Shown piece after piece: positions 1 through 11,700 of a stretch of DNA of 64,000 nt. This DNA is from Hemileia vastatrix (taxonomy: Eukaryota > Basidiomycota > Pucciniomycetes > Pucciniales > Zaghouaniaceae): contig JASXTE010000016.1 of assembly GCA_030280995.1 (NCBI GenBank), forward strand, positions 14,461,001-14,525,000. The letters run 5' to 3'. Position 1 is the first letter of the stretch. Each line of letters opens with the position of its first letter. The translations under genes were made by a program, and so were the position numbers. Below the pieces are notes generated by a model. That model was not told the origin of the DNA, made no database searches, and saw only the letters and a list, made by a program, of their open reading frames with translations.

Positions 1-1040
1 CTGTTCTCTCTTAAAATTTTCAATTATCTTTAATTCAAGCTCAAAAAAGAAGATTGGTTATATATCTTTGTTGAAAGATATGCGGGAAAGCTGTGGAGTG
101 GTGAGATTGGTGCCTAAAAGAATGTCCTCCTAATTGTGCACCATTAGGGTTTCTTCTACACCTTTCAAAAACATTACCTTGGCCACGTCTGTGAGCATTG
201 GGGAAACCCCTAGTTATTTTTGTAGGATAGAAGAAAACTCAAGAAAAGAAAAGAAAAATTATACAATAACTGAAGAAAATCAAAAACAAAATCTGAAGAT
301 AATCAAGAAAGAAGAAAAGAATTATTTTTGTGAAGATCATCAAGATCAAATTTTGGGCCTCCAGCATGAGTTTGAATTGCACAAATTTCAAAGAAAGAAG
401 ATCAGAAAGATAAATTTTTGGGCTTCCAGCATGAGGATAAACTGCAAAAATTCAGAAGATGTGATTCAGAAGATAAATCAAGATTTGAAGATTTAGAAGA
501 TGGAAGTGAGGATGAAGATGTGGAATTGCAGAAAAGTTTTGGAGTGGTGAGATTGGGGTCTAAAATTAAGTCCTCCTAATTGTGCACCACTAGGGTTTCT
601 TCTACACCTTTCAAAAACATTACCTTGGCCACACATGTGAGCAATAGGGAAACCGTTGGCTTTTGTTTCAGGTCTGGTGGTGAAGACGTCCTGAAGATCC
701 CTAAAGTTGAAGGTGGAGTTGCAAAGTATAAGAAGGTAGCACAGAAGATTAGGCCTTTCAATGAGCCTATGCCTGTAGGTTTGAATCATCCTTTGAAGAG
801 ACCTCCTTTGTCAAGAGATCCGTACTCTACTCCTCTGGTGAAGAATTTTCCTTATTTTGTCAAAACTTCTAGGGTGACGGTTGTAAGATTGAAATTTGTT
901 AATTTTGGTCCTGATGGATGGTTGTCTGATAAGGAAATGAAGTTGTTGTTGCACGTTATTGTGCACAGGGAGAAAGCAGTGGTATTTCTTGAAGAGGAAA
1001 GGGGTGTGTTGAAACACTCTTATAGGGAACCTTACTTGAT
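1..1040 (+). pseudogene. Family II element A: region between protease and reverse transcriptase, decayed
   Basis: This is the linker domain ahead of reverse transcriptase in the older family II copy A; the window starts inside it. It aligns with 52139-53056 (minus) of element D. It holds two copies of a segment reading SSTPFKNITLATxVS (near 122-200 and 573-650), separated by a Lys/Glu/Asp/Gln-rich stretch, and ends in a conserved block containing NFGPDGWLSDKE. Stops and frame changes break it, for example TAG at 494-496. No catalytic motif is visible. I do not recognise this domain; a role as a pre-RT linker is inferred from position only. Confidence 0.6.
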
Positions 1041-2482
1041 TCCTGTGGTTTGTCACGAAACTTGGCAATCAAACCTATTCAAATTACAGCTGCTATTAGG
1101 GATGATTTTGTATAGATTGTTAGGGAAAGAGTCAGGACTCGTTTATACAAACAATCAACATATAGTTACTCAAGTCCGGTGTCCCATGTAAAGAATCAGA
1201 ATGGGAAGCTGAGGATGGTGCATTATCTTAGAGCATTGAATAGAGTCACTATCAAGGATGCTGCAATGCGGCCAAGTGTGGAGGAATTTGTGGAAGCTTT
1301 TGATGGGAGGGTGTGTTATGGTTTTGGCAATATTATGGGTATTTATGATGAAAGGGAACTTCACACTGATTCAAAGCCACTTACGCCATTTGAGACTCCT
1401 CTGGGGAGATTTTAGCTCACTAGGTTTCCTCAAGGAGCAACTAATTCAGTAGAAGTACATCAATCTCATATGGTCTGGATTTTATAGGATGAGGTCCCTA
1501 CTCATGCTGGTAATTTTATTGATGATGGAGGAATCAAAGGATCCTCCACTGATTATGGGAATGAGGTGCTGAAGGAGAACCCAGGTATAAGGAGATTTGT
1601 TTGATAATATGCAATTACTCTAGAGAGAGTATTGTTTAGGATTGAAGAGGCTGGTTTGACCATTTCTGGGTCGAAGTTTTGTTGTTGTGTCCCTGCTCTG
1701 GAAATTCTGGGTCATGTTTTATGTAAGGAGGGAAGGATTATGGAAAAGAAGAAGGTTAATAAAATTCAGTCATGGACAAGGCCTAAAAATACTACTGAAA
1801 TGAGGAGAGTTTTGGGGGTTTGTGTGTATGTCAGAATTTTTATTAAAGATTTTTCTTTGTTGTCTTCAACCTTAAGGAGGTTGACCAGGAAAGATGTAGA
1901 GTGAAAATGGTCTGAAGAGTGTGAAGAGGCTTTTCAGAAGTTGAAAAAGGTGGTAGGTGAAGATATTATTCTTCACAAGTTGGATTATGGTGTTGGTGCT
2001 GGAAGAATTTATCTGGAAGTTGACTCAAGTTATATTGCTGCAGGTGCTGTTTTGTCTCAGGAAAATAAAACTGGGAGTGTTAGGCCAGTAAGGTATGAGT
2101 CTGTGGTATTTAATGAGGTTGAATCTAGATATTCTCAACCTAAGTTTGAATTGTGTGGTGTAGCAAAAATTTTGAAGAAGCTGCAAAATTTTTTGCGGGG
2201 GCAGAATTTTGAGCTGCAGGTGGATGTGAAATAACTGGTTCAAATGATCAATACACCTAGTCTTCCAAATGCTCCAATGACTTGGTGGGTGGTATCTATT
2301 CAGCATTTCTCTTTTGACCTAGTACACAAACCTGGAAAAACGTTTATGATGCCAGATGGATTATCAAGAAGACCACCCACAGATGAAGATTCAGACTCTG
2401 AAGAATTTAATGAAGATGTCCCAGTGGTTAGAGCCAGCATTAAGGGTGCTGAATATTTTTCTCTCCTCCCCTATGAGGCTTA
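1041..2482 (+). pseudogene. Family II element A: reverse transcriptase and RNase H, broken
   Basis: The RT domain is recognisable from HYLRALNRVTIKD (1220s), the FIDDGG catalytic box near 1515-1530 in place of the usual YxDD, and GSKFCCCVPALEILGHV (1670-1715). RNase H follows, with EVDSSYIAAGAVL at 2015-2055 supplying the first catalytic Asp, and the tail LSRRPPTDED near 2360. It cannot be translated through: there are stops at about 1413-1415, 1482 and 1902, and frame changes. Several stops are CAG-to-TAG changes compared with D, so C-to-T decay has contributed. This copy keeps a 34-residue RNase H segment that D has lost. Confidence 0.8.
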
Positions 2483-4058
2483 ACTGGAAGATTTTTCTCT
2501 CCTCCACCAAGAGGTTAAACTGAATTAATCTGATCTTGATTCTGGTGATCAGGATTTTTTTGTTGATGAAGATGGGGCTGTTGTTTGGGATGGCTCAAAA
2601 TTAGAAAATTGTGTTTTTTTTGGTGAACTGAATTCTCTTAAGATTCAGTGGGAGAAAGAGGATTTACCAAAGTTTAGGCATTGGTGTCCTGGTTGGGCCA
2701 GTCAAGTAGCTCATTTTCACACTGGTGATTTTACTGACAGAGTTGTACCCTTGGATGTTGTTTTGTTGGATTTTGAAGATGAGACCTGGGGCCAGACTGG
2801 GTTTTATTTTACTATGGTTGAATATCTGTTAATCTTGGAGAGGCCAGATATTTTTGATGATGATACTTGGGTGGCAATTAAGAAGAAAAGTCCTGGCTTC
2901 TATGTGTCAGGAAGGAGGTTGATAAGGAGGAGACATCCAAATCCTCAAGTAGTCATGACTCAGAAGAAGGGTCAAGAGCTGGTGTTGAAGTCTTTGCATG
3001 AATACCTTGTTCATAGAGGATTTGGGGAGACTTATAGAAGAGTGGCAGACAGCTTTTGGTGGCCAGGTATGAAGTTAGCTGTTTAGGGTTGGGTTCAATC
3101 TTGTGAAGAATTTCAAAGAAGAAGTCACTTGAAACCTAAAGAGGTTGGCCGTGCTACTGGTGAATCAACCATGTTTGGAAGAGTCAGTTTGGATGCTGTC
3201 CATATTAAAGAGGGCAGGTATAAATATTTGATTGTTGCTAGGGATTATTTGTCTGGTTGGGTTGAGGAAGTGCCTCTGGTTAATTTTACTGCCAGAAATG
3301 TGGCAGAATTTTTAAAAAAGTGATGGGTTTTTAGATATGGGTTGATGAAGCTGGTGACTGTTAATGGTGGGCCAGAGTTTGGAGCTGAATTTAAAGAAGC
3401 TGTGGAAAGTATTGGTTCTAAAGTCAGAGTGGCTACACCTTATTATCCTGAATCTGAATGCATGGTTGAAAGAGGCCATCAAGTTATCAAGAATGCTTTG
3501 GTGAAGATGTGTGGGGATAGTGCTGAAAAGTGGAGGCAATATTTACCCTTGGTTTTATTTGCTGATAGGGTCACTGTGAAAAGTAGAACTGGATATTCCC
3601 CTTATGAATTAATGTTTGGGAAGAAAGCTGTTCTACCAGTGGATTTGAAAGCCATCTATTATCTTGGAATTGACGAAGATGATGTATGCTCAACAGAAGA
3701 TTTGCTCTGTGCCAGGATGCAACAGTTGTAATGTAGAGAGGAATGTCAAGAGAAGACATACTCTTGAATGATGAAGATAAGAAATCAATCATTCATATAC
3801 TGGTAGAAGAAGTTTACTCATAGACTCAGGAATCCCTTGAAACCTGGTTGTTTGGTTTTGGTGTATAAGAGAAGTTTGGAGAGTCAGTGAGGAAAGATGT
3901 TTGCTAACAGATGGAATAGACCTTACAGAGTCAGATCTCAGGTGTCTGTAGGCTCTTATGTTTTGGAGAAGTTAGATGGTGCAGTCTTAAAGATGAGAGT
4001 GGCTTCTGATCAGGTGAAGAGATTTTTCCCAAGAGGCACTAGAAGTGAAGAAGATTGA
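2483..4058 (+). pseudogene. Family II element A: integrase with GPY/F-like C terminus, broken
   Basis: This follows RNase H in the same element. Visible parts are the H-H-C-C zinc region (HEYLVHRGFGETYRRVADSFWWP near 2995-3063, with the second Cys of the pair changed to Phe in EEFQRR), the core (VTVNGGPEF near 3355 and CMVERGHQVIKNAL near 3460) and a GPY/F-like module around 3900-4040 (WNRPYRVRSQ). The frame ends at TGA 4056-4058. Stops at about 3084, 3321 and 3729 break it. Element D holds the closest relative in the window. Integrase inserts the cDNA into the genome; this copy is dead. Confidence 0.8.
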
Positions 4059-4195
4059 CTCCACAATGAGGATAAACTATGGACCATTTTAAAAAGTTTG
4101 GATTTTGGTGATGCTGTGTATGTGTTTCTTTGGAAATTTTTTTTGTGAGAAGGTACCCATGGGTGGGGATTCTAGATTTGATCTTGGCAAGTGTA

Positions 4196-4236
4196 GGGGT
4201 AACTGATAGGCTGGCTGATCTATCAACAGTTACCCC
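4196..4236 (+). other. Hairpin, 10-bp perfect stem
   Basis: GGGGTAACTG (4196-4205) pairs with CAGTTACCCC (4227-4236), and an inner GATAG/CTATC pair lies inside. It lies 138 nt after the pol stop. Related hairpins occur at 4458-4499 (diverged), 46034-46074, 48822-48863, 49078-49119 and 60679-60720. Confidence 0.8.
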
Positions 4237-4457
4237 AGATTTTCTGTTTCCAACCCCTTTTCTTAATTTTGTTGAACCCTAGTATTGGTTTCTCTTCACA
4301 GGTTTTAGTCCTCTATGACTTTAAACTGGAAATTTTTTTGCTCTTCAAGTGCCATAATCTTCACGTTTATTGGTTTTGGTTTATTGTGTTGTATGTTGTG
4401 TTTTTTTTTGCTAGATGGTACCCAGGAGGGGCTTCTAGATTTTATTTTGGTAAGTGT

Positions 4458-4499
4458 GGGGATGACTGATGAGCTGGCTGCTCTGTAGAACAGTTACCC
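4458..4499 (+). other. Hairpin, diverged second copy
   Basis: GGGATGACTG and CAGTTACCC flank GAGC-TGGCT-GCTC. The outer stem has a mismatch, but the inner GAGC/GCTC stem is intact. It sits in the second post-pol module of element A. Confidence 0.65.
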
Positions 4500-4652
4500 A
4501 ATAATTTCTGTTTTAAGTATTTTGTTTCTCCTAGTTGAATCCTAGTTCTGCTTTTTTTATTCAGGTTTCAAATCCACTATGACTTTAAACTAGCTTACTG
4601 GCTTGGGACTGGATTCTTTGGTCTATTTGGATTGGCAGTGGATCACTGGTGG

Positions 4653-4989
4653 TATTGGCGGGTTGTCTAAAAGAAGATGAATAAAAGGGAAGAATGAAGA
4701 GTAAGAACAGGGAAAAATAATAAAAAGGTTTTCAATAGTAATTAAGAGATAAAATATTCTTGAGTTAATGGAGAAGATTACAACAACACTTGCTGAGAAA
4801 TGACACAATAGTAGATTTAATTGATATTAACTATATTTTTATTTATAAGTTATACTTCAATGTGCAACAATCAATTATTATTGTTAATAGACTCATGGAA
4901 ACCTTAGTATTATTTAAAATTTATACTAGAACTGTAGAACTAATAAAAATAAAAATAATTGTATTATATTTGAAATATGATAAAGTATT
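4653..4989 (-). mobile_element. Solo LTR G (family I), left part
   Basis: It starts TATTGGCGGG and matches the E-type LTR (36942-38151, 57805-59015). The remainder is at 23485-24405; element B was inserted between them. The host duplication is GGTGG (4648-4652) against GGTGA (24406-24410). No internal region accompanies it, so it is a solo LTR left by recombination. Confidence 0.85.
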
Positions 4990-6229
4990 TGTCAGCCAGG
5001 CTGTCCCAGGAGCCCAGTAATTAAACATAAAATTTATTGGAATTAAATAAAGACATAATAATTGCAGAGTATGCATTTAAAATTAATATTATATTACATA
5101 ATAAATTTATATTAATATTTTATTTATATAAATAAAGTAAATATTATTTTAATTTTATTATAAGATAATTTAAAAAGCATTTAATTCCATAACAAAGAGC
5201 ACATTGTTTATTTAATAATTATAAATTCATTAATTAAAAACTTATAAGATAATTATATTCAAGTGTTTATCTTATATTGTAATTACATTAATTAATTAAA
5301 TTTAATTATTAAAATATACTTTTTCATATACTATTATCCATAATTATTGCCGCTGTTTTTGGACCCTTAATTGTGTCAATAAAAAATTAAATAAATTATA
5401 ATACTTATTTTATAAAATAGTATTATAATTCTCAACTTAATTTAGTAATAAATTAATTACTTGTTTCATTTAAATTAATTATTTAATTACATAGTTGGAA
5501 CAATTAATTAATTTCTTTATAATAAATTAAAATTGATTACATATTTTGTTGCATCAAAATATTTTTACTTGTTTCACTTAAAAAACCCTTAAAGCAGACT
5601 GTACCATCTGTTTTGAATTATTTTTTCTCTTAGTTCCTATGTCTCAGGCTTGTTTAGTTACTCACTATTTTTACTTACTGATTTGGTAATTAGTTGTGGG
5701 AAAATTTGGTTCTTATTTGGGGTTTTAATTATTTGTTTCATATTTCTCTCAAAATTGTTATGTTTCACTTATTCTTTTATTTTCTTGTTTCATCTTATTA
5801 TTATTCTTGTATTTACAAATGTTGTGGAGCTTCAGAGGACCCATTGCCTATAAAAAGGCATTGGATAATCCCCTGTAGCCTCATCACTTACTATACAAAC
5901 ATAATCTGAACCAATTGTCAATATAATACGTTTTATTATTATTTTTATTAGTATTGAAATTCTAATTAAAATTCTATATAACTATTTAAAGGTTGCTTTA
6001 AGTCTGATAGTAATTATAGTGTTATATGCGCAGAACCCTTACATTAAATAATATTGTTATTAAATAAAACCTCATTGTTGTGTCATCTCTCAAGTAACTC
6101 GTCGTTGTCTCACTTTAAATAAATTAATTCATTATTTCTTTTACTTTCTATAAACCTTTATTGCTTTTTACCCTTTCCTCCTCTGTTTCTTTTCCCTTTT
6201 CCTACCTTCTTCTATACGACTGGCCGACA
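4990..6229 (+). mobile_element. Element B 5' LTR
   Basis: 1240 bp from TGTCAGCCAGGCT to GACTGGCCGACA, matching the 3' LTR at 22247-23484. The ends form an imperfect inverted repeat of about 12 bp. Flanks are GTATT on the left and GTATG on the right of the whole element, a target duplication with one change (or 4 bp GTAT). It contains no gene; short open frames inside it are AT-rich noise. Confidence 0.9.
5849..5857 (+). promoter_or_regulatory. TATA box of element B 5' LTR
   Basis: TATAAAAAG within the context ATTGCCTATAAAAAGGC. The same context occurs once in the other family I LTRs, which supports a conserved core promoter. Confidence 0.6.
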
Positions 6230-6902
6230 AGTAGGAGCCTTTCCTAACGACGACGACAAACGTCATAGCGCATGGACCACCCAGCAAAAAAGAAACTTTT
6301 GCCGCGACCGTGTTTTGAACTTGGGTTCAATCATTAAGGTTTATATTAAATTAATTCATCTATTATTTTGAAGTGATTTTCCGATCACTATAGTAAGTTA
6401 ACCTTTGCACCTCTCACTCATATTACTATATTTTTACTGCAATAACAGTGATTGTGGCTTAATTGCTGATTCACTGAGTGTAAGTGTTCATTTATTTAAA
6501 AATTTTTTTCCTAGTTGACCATTATAGAGTGTTTAATTCCTCTTAGTCCTAGAAGAAATTAACATTATTATTAATAAAAATTGAATTATTAAATTAATTT
6601 TTTTATTATTATTAATTTTTGTTTAATTTTGGTTGACTTGAATATTACTTTGAACTTAGTCCCATATATTGCCATATTTAATTTTGGTAATTTAATTAAT
6701 TGGTTGAAAATAACTTAATTGTTTATTCCCAATTTTCCTTTGCAGTCCATTTTATTAATTATTTTTTATAAATATTACTTTATATTAAAAAAAATTTTTT
6801 TTTATAATTTAATTAATAAAAAATCTTTTTCATATTTGGAGCAAATTATTAACTGAATTTTATTAATTTTTTTTTTAGAAATTAATTAATCTTCCCACTA
6901 TT
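6230..6902 (+). other. Element B primer-site region and 5' leader
   Basis: No gene. Directly after the LTR is AGTAGGAGCCTTTCC, matching the equivalent position in C, E, H and L (consensus near TGGGGxCCTTTCC), so this is the likely primer-binding region; the tRNA is not identified. A palindrome TTGAAC-TTGG-GTTCAA lies at 6315-6330. Further on are repeated AGTTGACC and TCCTAG motifs in very AT-rich DNA. The leader ends at the gag ATG (6903). Confidence 0.6.
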
Positions 6903-7600
6903 ATGTCCAACAATTTGGCTGAGAAAATGGATAACATGCAAGTGGATGAAATTGAAATTGATTATGATGCTGATACTGTGAGTTCTTCTAAAGTTGAACA
7001 TAAAAAATCTTATGCTAACAAGTAAAATTCACATAATTCAGGATGTCGAAATGACAGGAGAAGTAAACAAATCCAACCCCCTTCCCCCAGCACAACAGAA
7101 GGAAGTAAAACCTCCAGTACCTCAAGAAGGTCTTCCAAAAGGATTCAAAATAAAAAAACTTCCTCTTCCCCAGCAAATCAGCAATCTGTCCAGTCACATC
7201 AAAGAACTGAAGACAGAAAACATGAAATACAAGACAAAAGTAGAAACCTTGTGGGATCAAGTTCAGGAACTCAGGAACCAAAATCAGGCCCAGGCCCCTC
7301 CTCAGTTGCCTCCCAATCAGCCTCAGTTTCAGGCTCAACCTTCGCAGCCCCCCAGCTCCTTCACACAAAATCAAAGTACTATGGAAGTAGAGCAATGGAA
7401 ATGGGATTATCTAATGAGTCACTACCAGAAGAATGTGCAACATCCTCTTCATCATCAGCCTGGCCCATCCAGAACACCCAATTTCCATCCTCCTCCTCAT
7501 CCTTACCAACAAGGCAGGAGAAAGAAGGCCCAAGCACAATCCCAAACTCACTCTCAGGGGAAGTTTCCTCCTCTGCCATGGTAAGTAATTTGGTTGATAG
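6903..7600 (+). pseudogene. Element B gag, N-terminal part, main frame
   Basis: It starts MSNNLAEKMDNMQVDE, matching the gag starts of C (14917, minus) and E (57141, minus). A stop (TAA at 7023-7025) breaks it after about 40 codons. The same frame then stays open through a Ser/Pro-rich stretch to 7600, where element C was inserted. Past the insertion it continues in frame at 16749. The protein is the gag precursor that would assemble virus-like particles. A second conserved frame overlaps 7051-7584. Confidence 0.7.
7051..7584 (+). CDS. Element B: conserved overlapping frame in the gag leader
   Basis: 177 codons in the +1 frame relative to gag, beginning MTGEVNKSNPLPP at ATG 7051. It carries a heptad-like helix (QQISNLSSHIKELKTEN and on to VQELRNQ, coiled-coil candidate), then Gln/Pro-rich sequence, EQWKWDYLMSHYQ, and the end PPLPW-stop. 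C has the same start at 14769 and E at 56993. In H the corresponding coiled coil is read in frame with the gag N terminus because H has one A fewer in a TAAAAA run. I do not recognise the product. It could be a separate small protein, or the real gag continuation reached by a +1 frameshift. Confidence 0.5.
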   Translation: MTGEVNKSNPLPPAQQKEVKPPVPQEGLPKGFKIKKLPLPQQISNLSSHIKELKTENMKYKTKVETLWDQVQELRNQNQAQAPPQLPPNQPQFQAQPSQPPSSFTQNQSTMEVEQWKWDYLMSHYQKNVQHPLHHQPGPSRTPNFHPPPHPYQQGRRKKAQAQSQTHSQGKFPPLPW

Positions 7601-8737
7601 TGTTGGTCAGTCGTCTAGAAGAGGTAAGGAAAATAGGAGAAAAGGAGGAGAGAAGGAGGAGGACAAGGGAAAATAAAGAAATAAATCAAAATAATATATA
7701 TTTAATTTATTTGAGAGGGAAACAACGGTGAGCAACTTTGAGAGGTGACAAAATCTTAGATTTTATTAACAAGAATATTTTTAAATGTAAGGGTTCTGCG
7801 CGGCAAACAATTTCAATTACTATCAGACTTAAAGCAACCTTTACTTTGTTATATAGACTTTTAATTAGATTTGTATTACTAATAAAAAAAATATAAACGT
7901 AATAAAATAGTTATTTAATTTGTTGAGTGTGTAATAAGTGATGAGGCTACAGGGGATTATCCAAGGCCCTTTTATAGGCAATGGGTCCTCTGAAGCGCTA
8001 CTATATTTGTAAATACAATGATTAGAATGGAATAAAACAAATATATCAAAAGAGTAAATGAAACATAACAATATAGAGAAAAACATGAAACAAATAATTA
8101 AAACCCCAATTAAGAATCCAATTTCCCCGCCATTAATTCCCAAATCAGTAAGTGAAAATAGTGAATAACTAAACAAGATTGGAACATAGGAACTATGAGA
8201 AAAATAATTCCAAACAGATGGTACAATCTGATTAAAGGATATTTTAAGTGAAACAAAAAATACTTTGATGCAACAAAACATGTAATTAATCTCAATTCAG
8301 TCTAAATTAATTTATTTGTTTTTTCTAACACAATTAAGGGTCAAATGAAGCGTCATTAATTATTGTTTAGTATCATATGAGAGGTATTATTTAATATATA
8401 AATTTAAGTAATTAATTTAAATATATTATAAGTCAATTTTACACTTATAATTATAATATATGTTTTTCAATTAATTAAATATAAATTTATAATTATTAAA
8501 TACATAAAAATGCGCCATTATTTGTAGAATATATTATATTATGTTCAATTTAACTGTATATAAAAATATATATAACCAATAAATTTAATGTAACACTTGT
8601 ATATAATAAAATACTTATATAATTTCATTATGCAATAAAATATTAAGTTATATTCATTAAATACAATTCTTACCCACTCTTTAAGGTTTTATAAGTTATA
8701 TATCATTTACTGGACTCCTGGGATAGCCTGGCTGACA
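7601..8737 (-). mobile_element. Element C 3' LTR
   Basis: 1137 bp, the same length as the partner at 15607-16743, with about five differences by eye. It is bounded by TGTTGGTCAG and CCTGGCTGACA. The target duplication is GATAG at 7596-7600 and 16744-16748. No gene inside. Confidence 0.95.
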
Positions 8738-8752
8738 CTCCCTCACTCTAAA
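8738..8752 (-). promoter_or_regulatory. Element C polypurine tract
   Basis: Read on the minus strand it is TTTAGAGTGAGGGAG and directly abuts TGTCAG of the 3' LTR. This is where plus-strand cDNA synthesis would start. The same tract precedes the 3' LTRs of B, E and H. Confidence 0.8.
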
Positions 8753-8772
8753 AAAAAACAATAAAAAAAATG

Positions 8773-11700
8773 CTAAGATTTTTTCTTTTTGTATTTTTTC
8801 AACAGAGCAGGCAGATTTGAAATTTCCTTGCCAGGTATCCATGCATCATGTTCAGATGATTTGTTCTTATATCTCAATAAATATTCAGTACCTCTTTCAG
8901 AAGTGATAATTCTATCATTGAGAATTTTATCAATTTCTGCTGTTTCTGTGACTTCCTGAGGGTTCTTCTTAGGTCTTCCTCTTCTTTTTGGAAATAAGTC
9001 ACTGTTGGAAGTATAAGGTTTAAGCAAAGAAATGGGAAAGACAGGATGTTTCCTATCATATGGAGAATACAATACAACTTCTACTGTATTATCACCAACC
9101 ATTCTTTTAACAACAAATGGTCCTACAAAAGGATCTTTTAATTTGTGGTTACCTTGTAAATTGAAATGTACAGTAGAGATCAAGACTTCATCACCCTTGT
9201 TAAATGTGTATTCTTTATGGGATTTATCCCATCTTTTCTTTTCATATTCAAATGCTTTATCAATACAACTCTGAGCATGTTTTCTGCATAGCTGTTGCAT
9301 TTGCATAAAAGATTTTACACCAGGGTGTAGTTCCAACTTAGGTAATTTATTATTGAGAATCTGAGCAGGAGTATTTGGGACATAACCTAACCAAAGCTCA
9401 AAAGGCTTTTTCTCAGTGACAGAATGAACAGTGCTATTATATGCAAATTCAAGACCAGGCAATAGAGTGACCCAGTCATGAGTAAATCTGTCATTGTCTT
9501 TATATTCTAAACCAAAGGCACAATACCTTCTAATAATATCTTCCAGAGTTTGAATCATTCTTTCAGCTAGACCATCAGTCTGAGGATGGTGAGCTGTAGA
9601 CAATTTTAACTCACAGCCACAAATATCCATCAAAGAGGTCCAAAACTCAGAAGTGAACTTTGGATCCCTATCAGAGATAATGGCTTTTGGAAAACCAATA
9701 ATATTAAACATGTAAGACCACCATAAGAAAGCTAATTCTTTGGTGGATACATCTTTGTGGGTTGGAATAAATTTGCACATTTTTGTGAATCTATCCTCTA
9801 TTACCCAACAAGAGTTAAAGCTGTCTTTACCTGCAACAGGAAGACCAGTGACAAAATCCATATTAATGATTTGCCAGGGAGCACTAGGTGCTTCAATATG
9901 TTGTAATAACCCTGCTCTCTTACCTGTTAACCTTTTAGATTTTTGGCAGGAATCACAAGATTCAACATATAATTTTGTGTCTTCAGACATATTAGCCCAC
10001 CATGCAGTGTTTTTGATTCTAATCAATGTTTTTTCAAGATCAAAATGACCAGCTAATATGTCATCATGACAAAGTTTGAGGATAGTTTCTTTCATTGAAG
10101 GAGGAATAACAATTACATTGGTAAGCTTCCTTCTATAATAAATATAACCATCTTCAATAGAAAACTTTCCTTTATTTAAAGCATTTTGGTATTTTGCAGG
10201 AAGAGTTTTTATTAATGCTTGAATTGAAGCATTCTTAGGATCATTCAAAATAGTAACTAATTTATTTAAATCAGAATCTTTATCATATGAATCCAGTATT
10301 AACTGTAATAACTCTTCTTCCATATCAACTATAAATATACCATGTATATGAACAGTATCATCTTCAGGTACATAAGCAGGATTGGAGTCATTATTTGGCA
10401 GAGGCAATCTGGAGAGCATATCAAGATTAGAGTGAACATTTCCAGCTCTATGGATAATAGTCATCCTTCCTCTGTATTCTTGAACAGCAAGTTGCCACCT
10501 GAACATATGTCTGTTAGGTGTCTTGAGGTTTAAGAGAGATTTCACAGCACTACAGTCAGTTACCAACTCAAATTTTTGGTCATCCAAGTAGTAATGAAGT
10601 TTCTCAAGAGCCCAAACAACTGCTAAGTACTCCAATTGAGTGGCACCATATTTCAATTCACTATTTCTTATGGTTCTTGAAATATAACAAATTACAACCT
10701 CTGAGGATTTATCATTAATAATTTGCTTTTGGTGAAGGGCAGCACCCAGACCAATAAAGCTAGCATCTGTATAAAGGACAAATGGCTTGTTAAAATCTGG
10801 AAGAGCCAATATAGGGGCTGTCATTAAGCAACTTTTTAATGTATCAAAAGCCTTTTGACAGTCATTATTCCAGAGAAAAGCAACATCTTTTCTGGTCAGT
10901 TTTGTAAGAGGCAAGGCTATGACCTGATAATTTTTAATATATTGTCTATAATAGCCACACATACCCAAAAAACCTTCGATTTCTCTTACAGAAGTTGGTG
11001 CTTTCACATTTTGAATGGCAGCAACTTTATTATGGTCTACACAAATTTGTAAGCCTGACACAACATGGCCAAGGACTTTCAAAGATTGAAAACCAAATTT
11101 ACACTTTTTTAAAGATAAGGTCATATTGATTTCATCCATTTTTTGGAAAACTCTATTCAAGTGAATCATATGTTCATCAAAAGTTTTAGAAAAAACAATA
11201 ATATCATCAATATAAACCATGAGCCAACCTTCAATAATTTCTTGATGGAAAGTGTTATCCATGACTTTCTGGAAAACTGAAGGAGCATTTTTAGGGCAAA
11301 ATGGCATCATAACATACTTATATATTCCCATATGAGTAGCAATAAGCAAAAAATTTTGAGAATTTTTCTCAACTGGAACTTGATGATAACCTTTATTACC
11401 ATCCAGACAACTAATAAATTTTGCACCTTGCAAGGTAGCATGTATTGAATTAATTCTGGGTAAAGGATAAATATCATCAACAGTATAAGTATTTAAAGCT
11501 CTGTAATCTCCACATAATCTAGCTTTATCTTTTTCATATGAAATCAAGACTGGGGAGATGACACAATATTTGGGGGTGACATCCACTTTCTCAATGATAT
11601 TCATTTTCAATAATGTTTCAATATTATCTTCAATATCTTTTCTTTTTGATGGAGAAGCAGGATATGGTTTTTTCTTAAGGGAAGGAGGAATATCACTCAA

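Larger units (their letters stand above)
4059..4652 (+). repeat. Family II element A: post-pol noncoding segment with two hairpin modules
   Basis: No gene is visible. Two related modules of roughly 260 bp follow each other. Each has GGTACC, a TCTAGATTTxATxTTGGxAAGTGT stretch, a hairpin, a pyrimidine-rich stretch ending in CAG, and a TATGACTTTAAACT motif. The same modules lie after pol in D (48715-49200, opposite strand). The segment ends where solo LTR G was inserted and resumes at 24406. Confidence 0.7.

Noticed and set aside
7581..7600. A functional gag intron starting at GTAAGT
   Set aside because: Joining to the nearby acceptor 58 nt on gives TGG TAA or a wrong frame in B and E, so a productive intron is not supported; only the site conservation is reported.
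7865..8281. Open frame of 138 codons within the element C LTRs (also 15871-16287)
   Set aside because: Phe/Ile/Leu-rich translation of AT-rich LTR DNA; no start context, and present only because the LTR is repeated.
9032..9274. Short '+' strand frames opposite pol of C (and similar ones at 11954-12430, 12550-12756)
   Set aside because: They are antisense shadows of the pol coding region.
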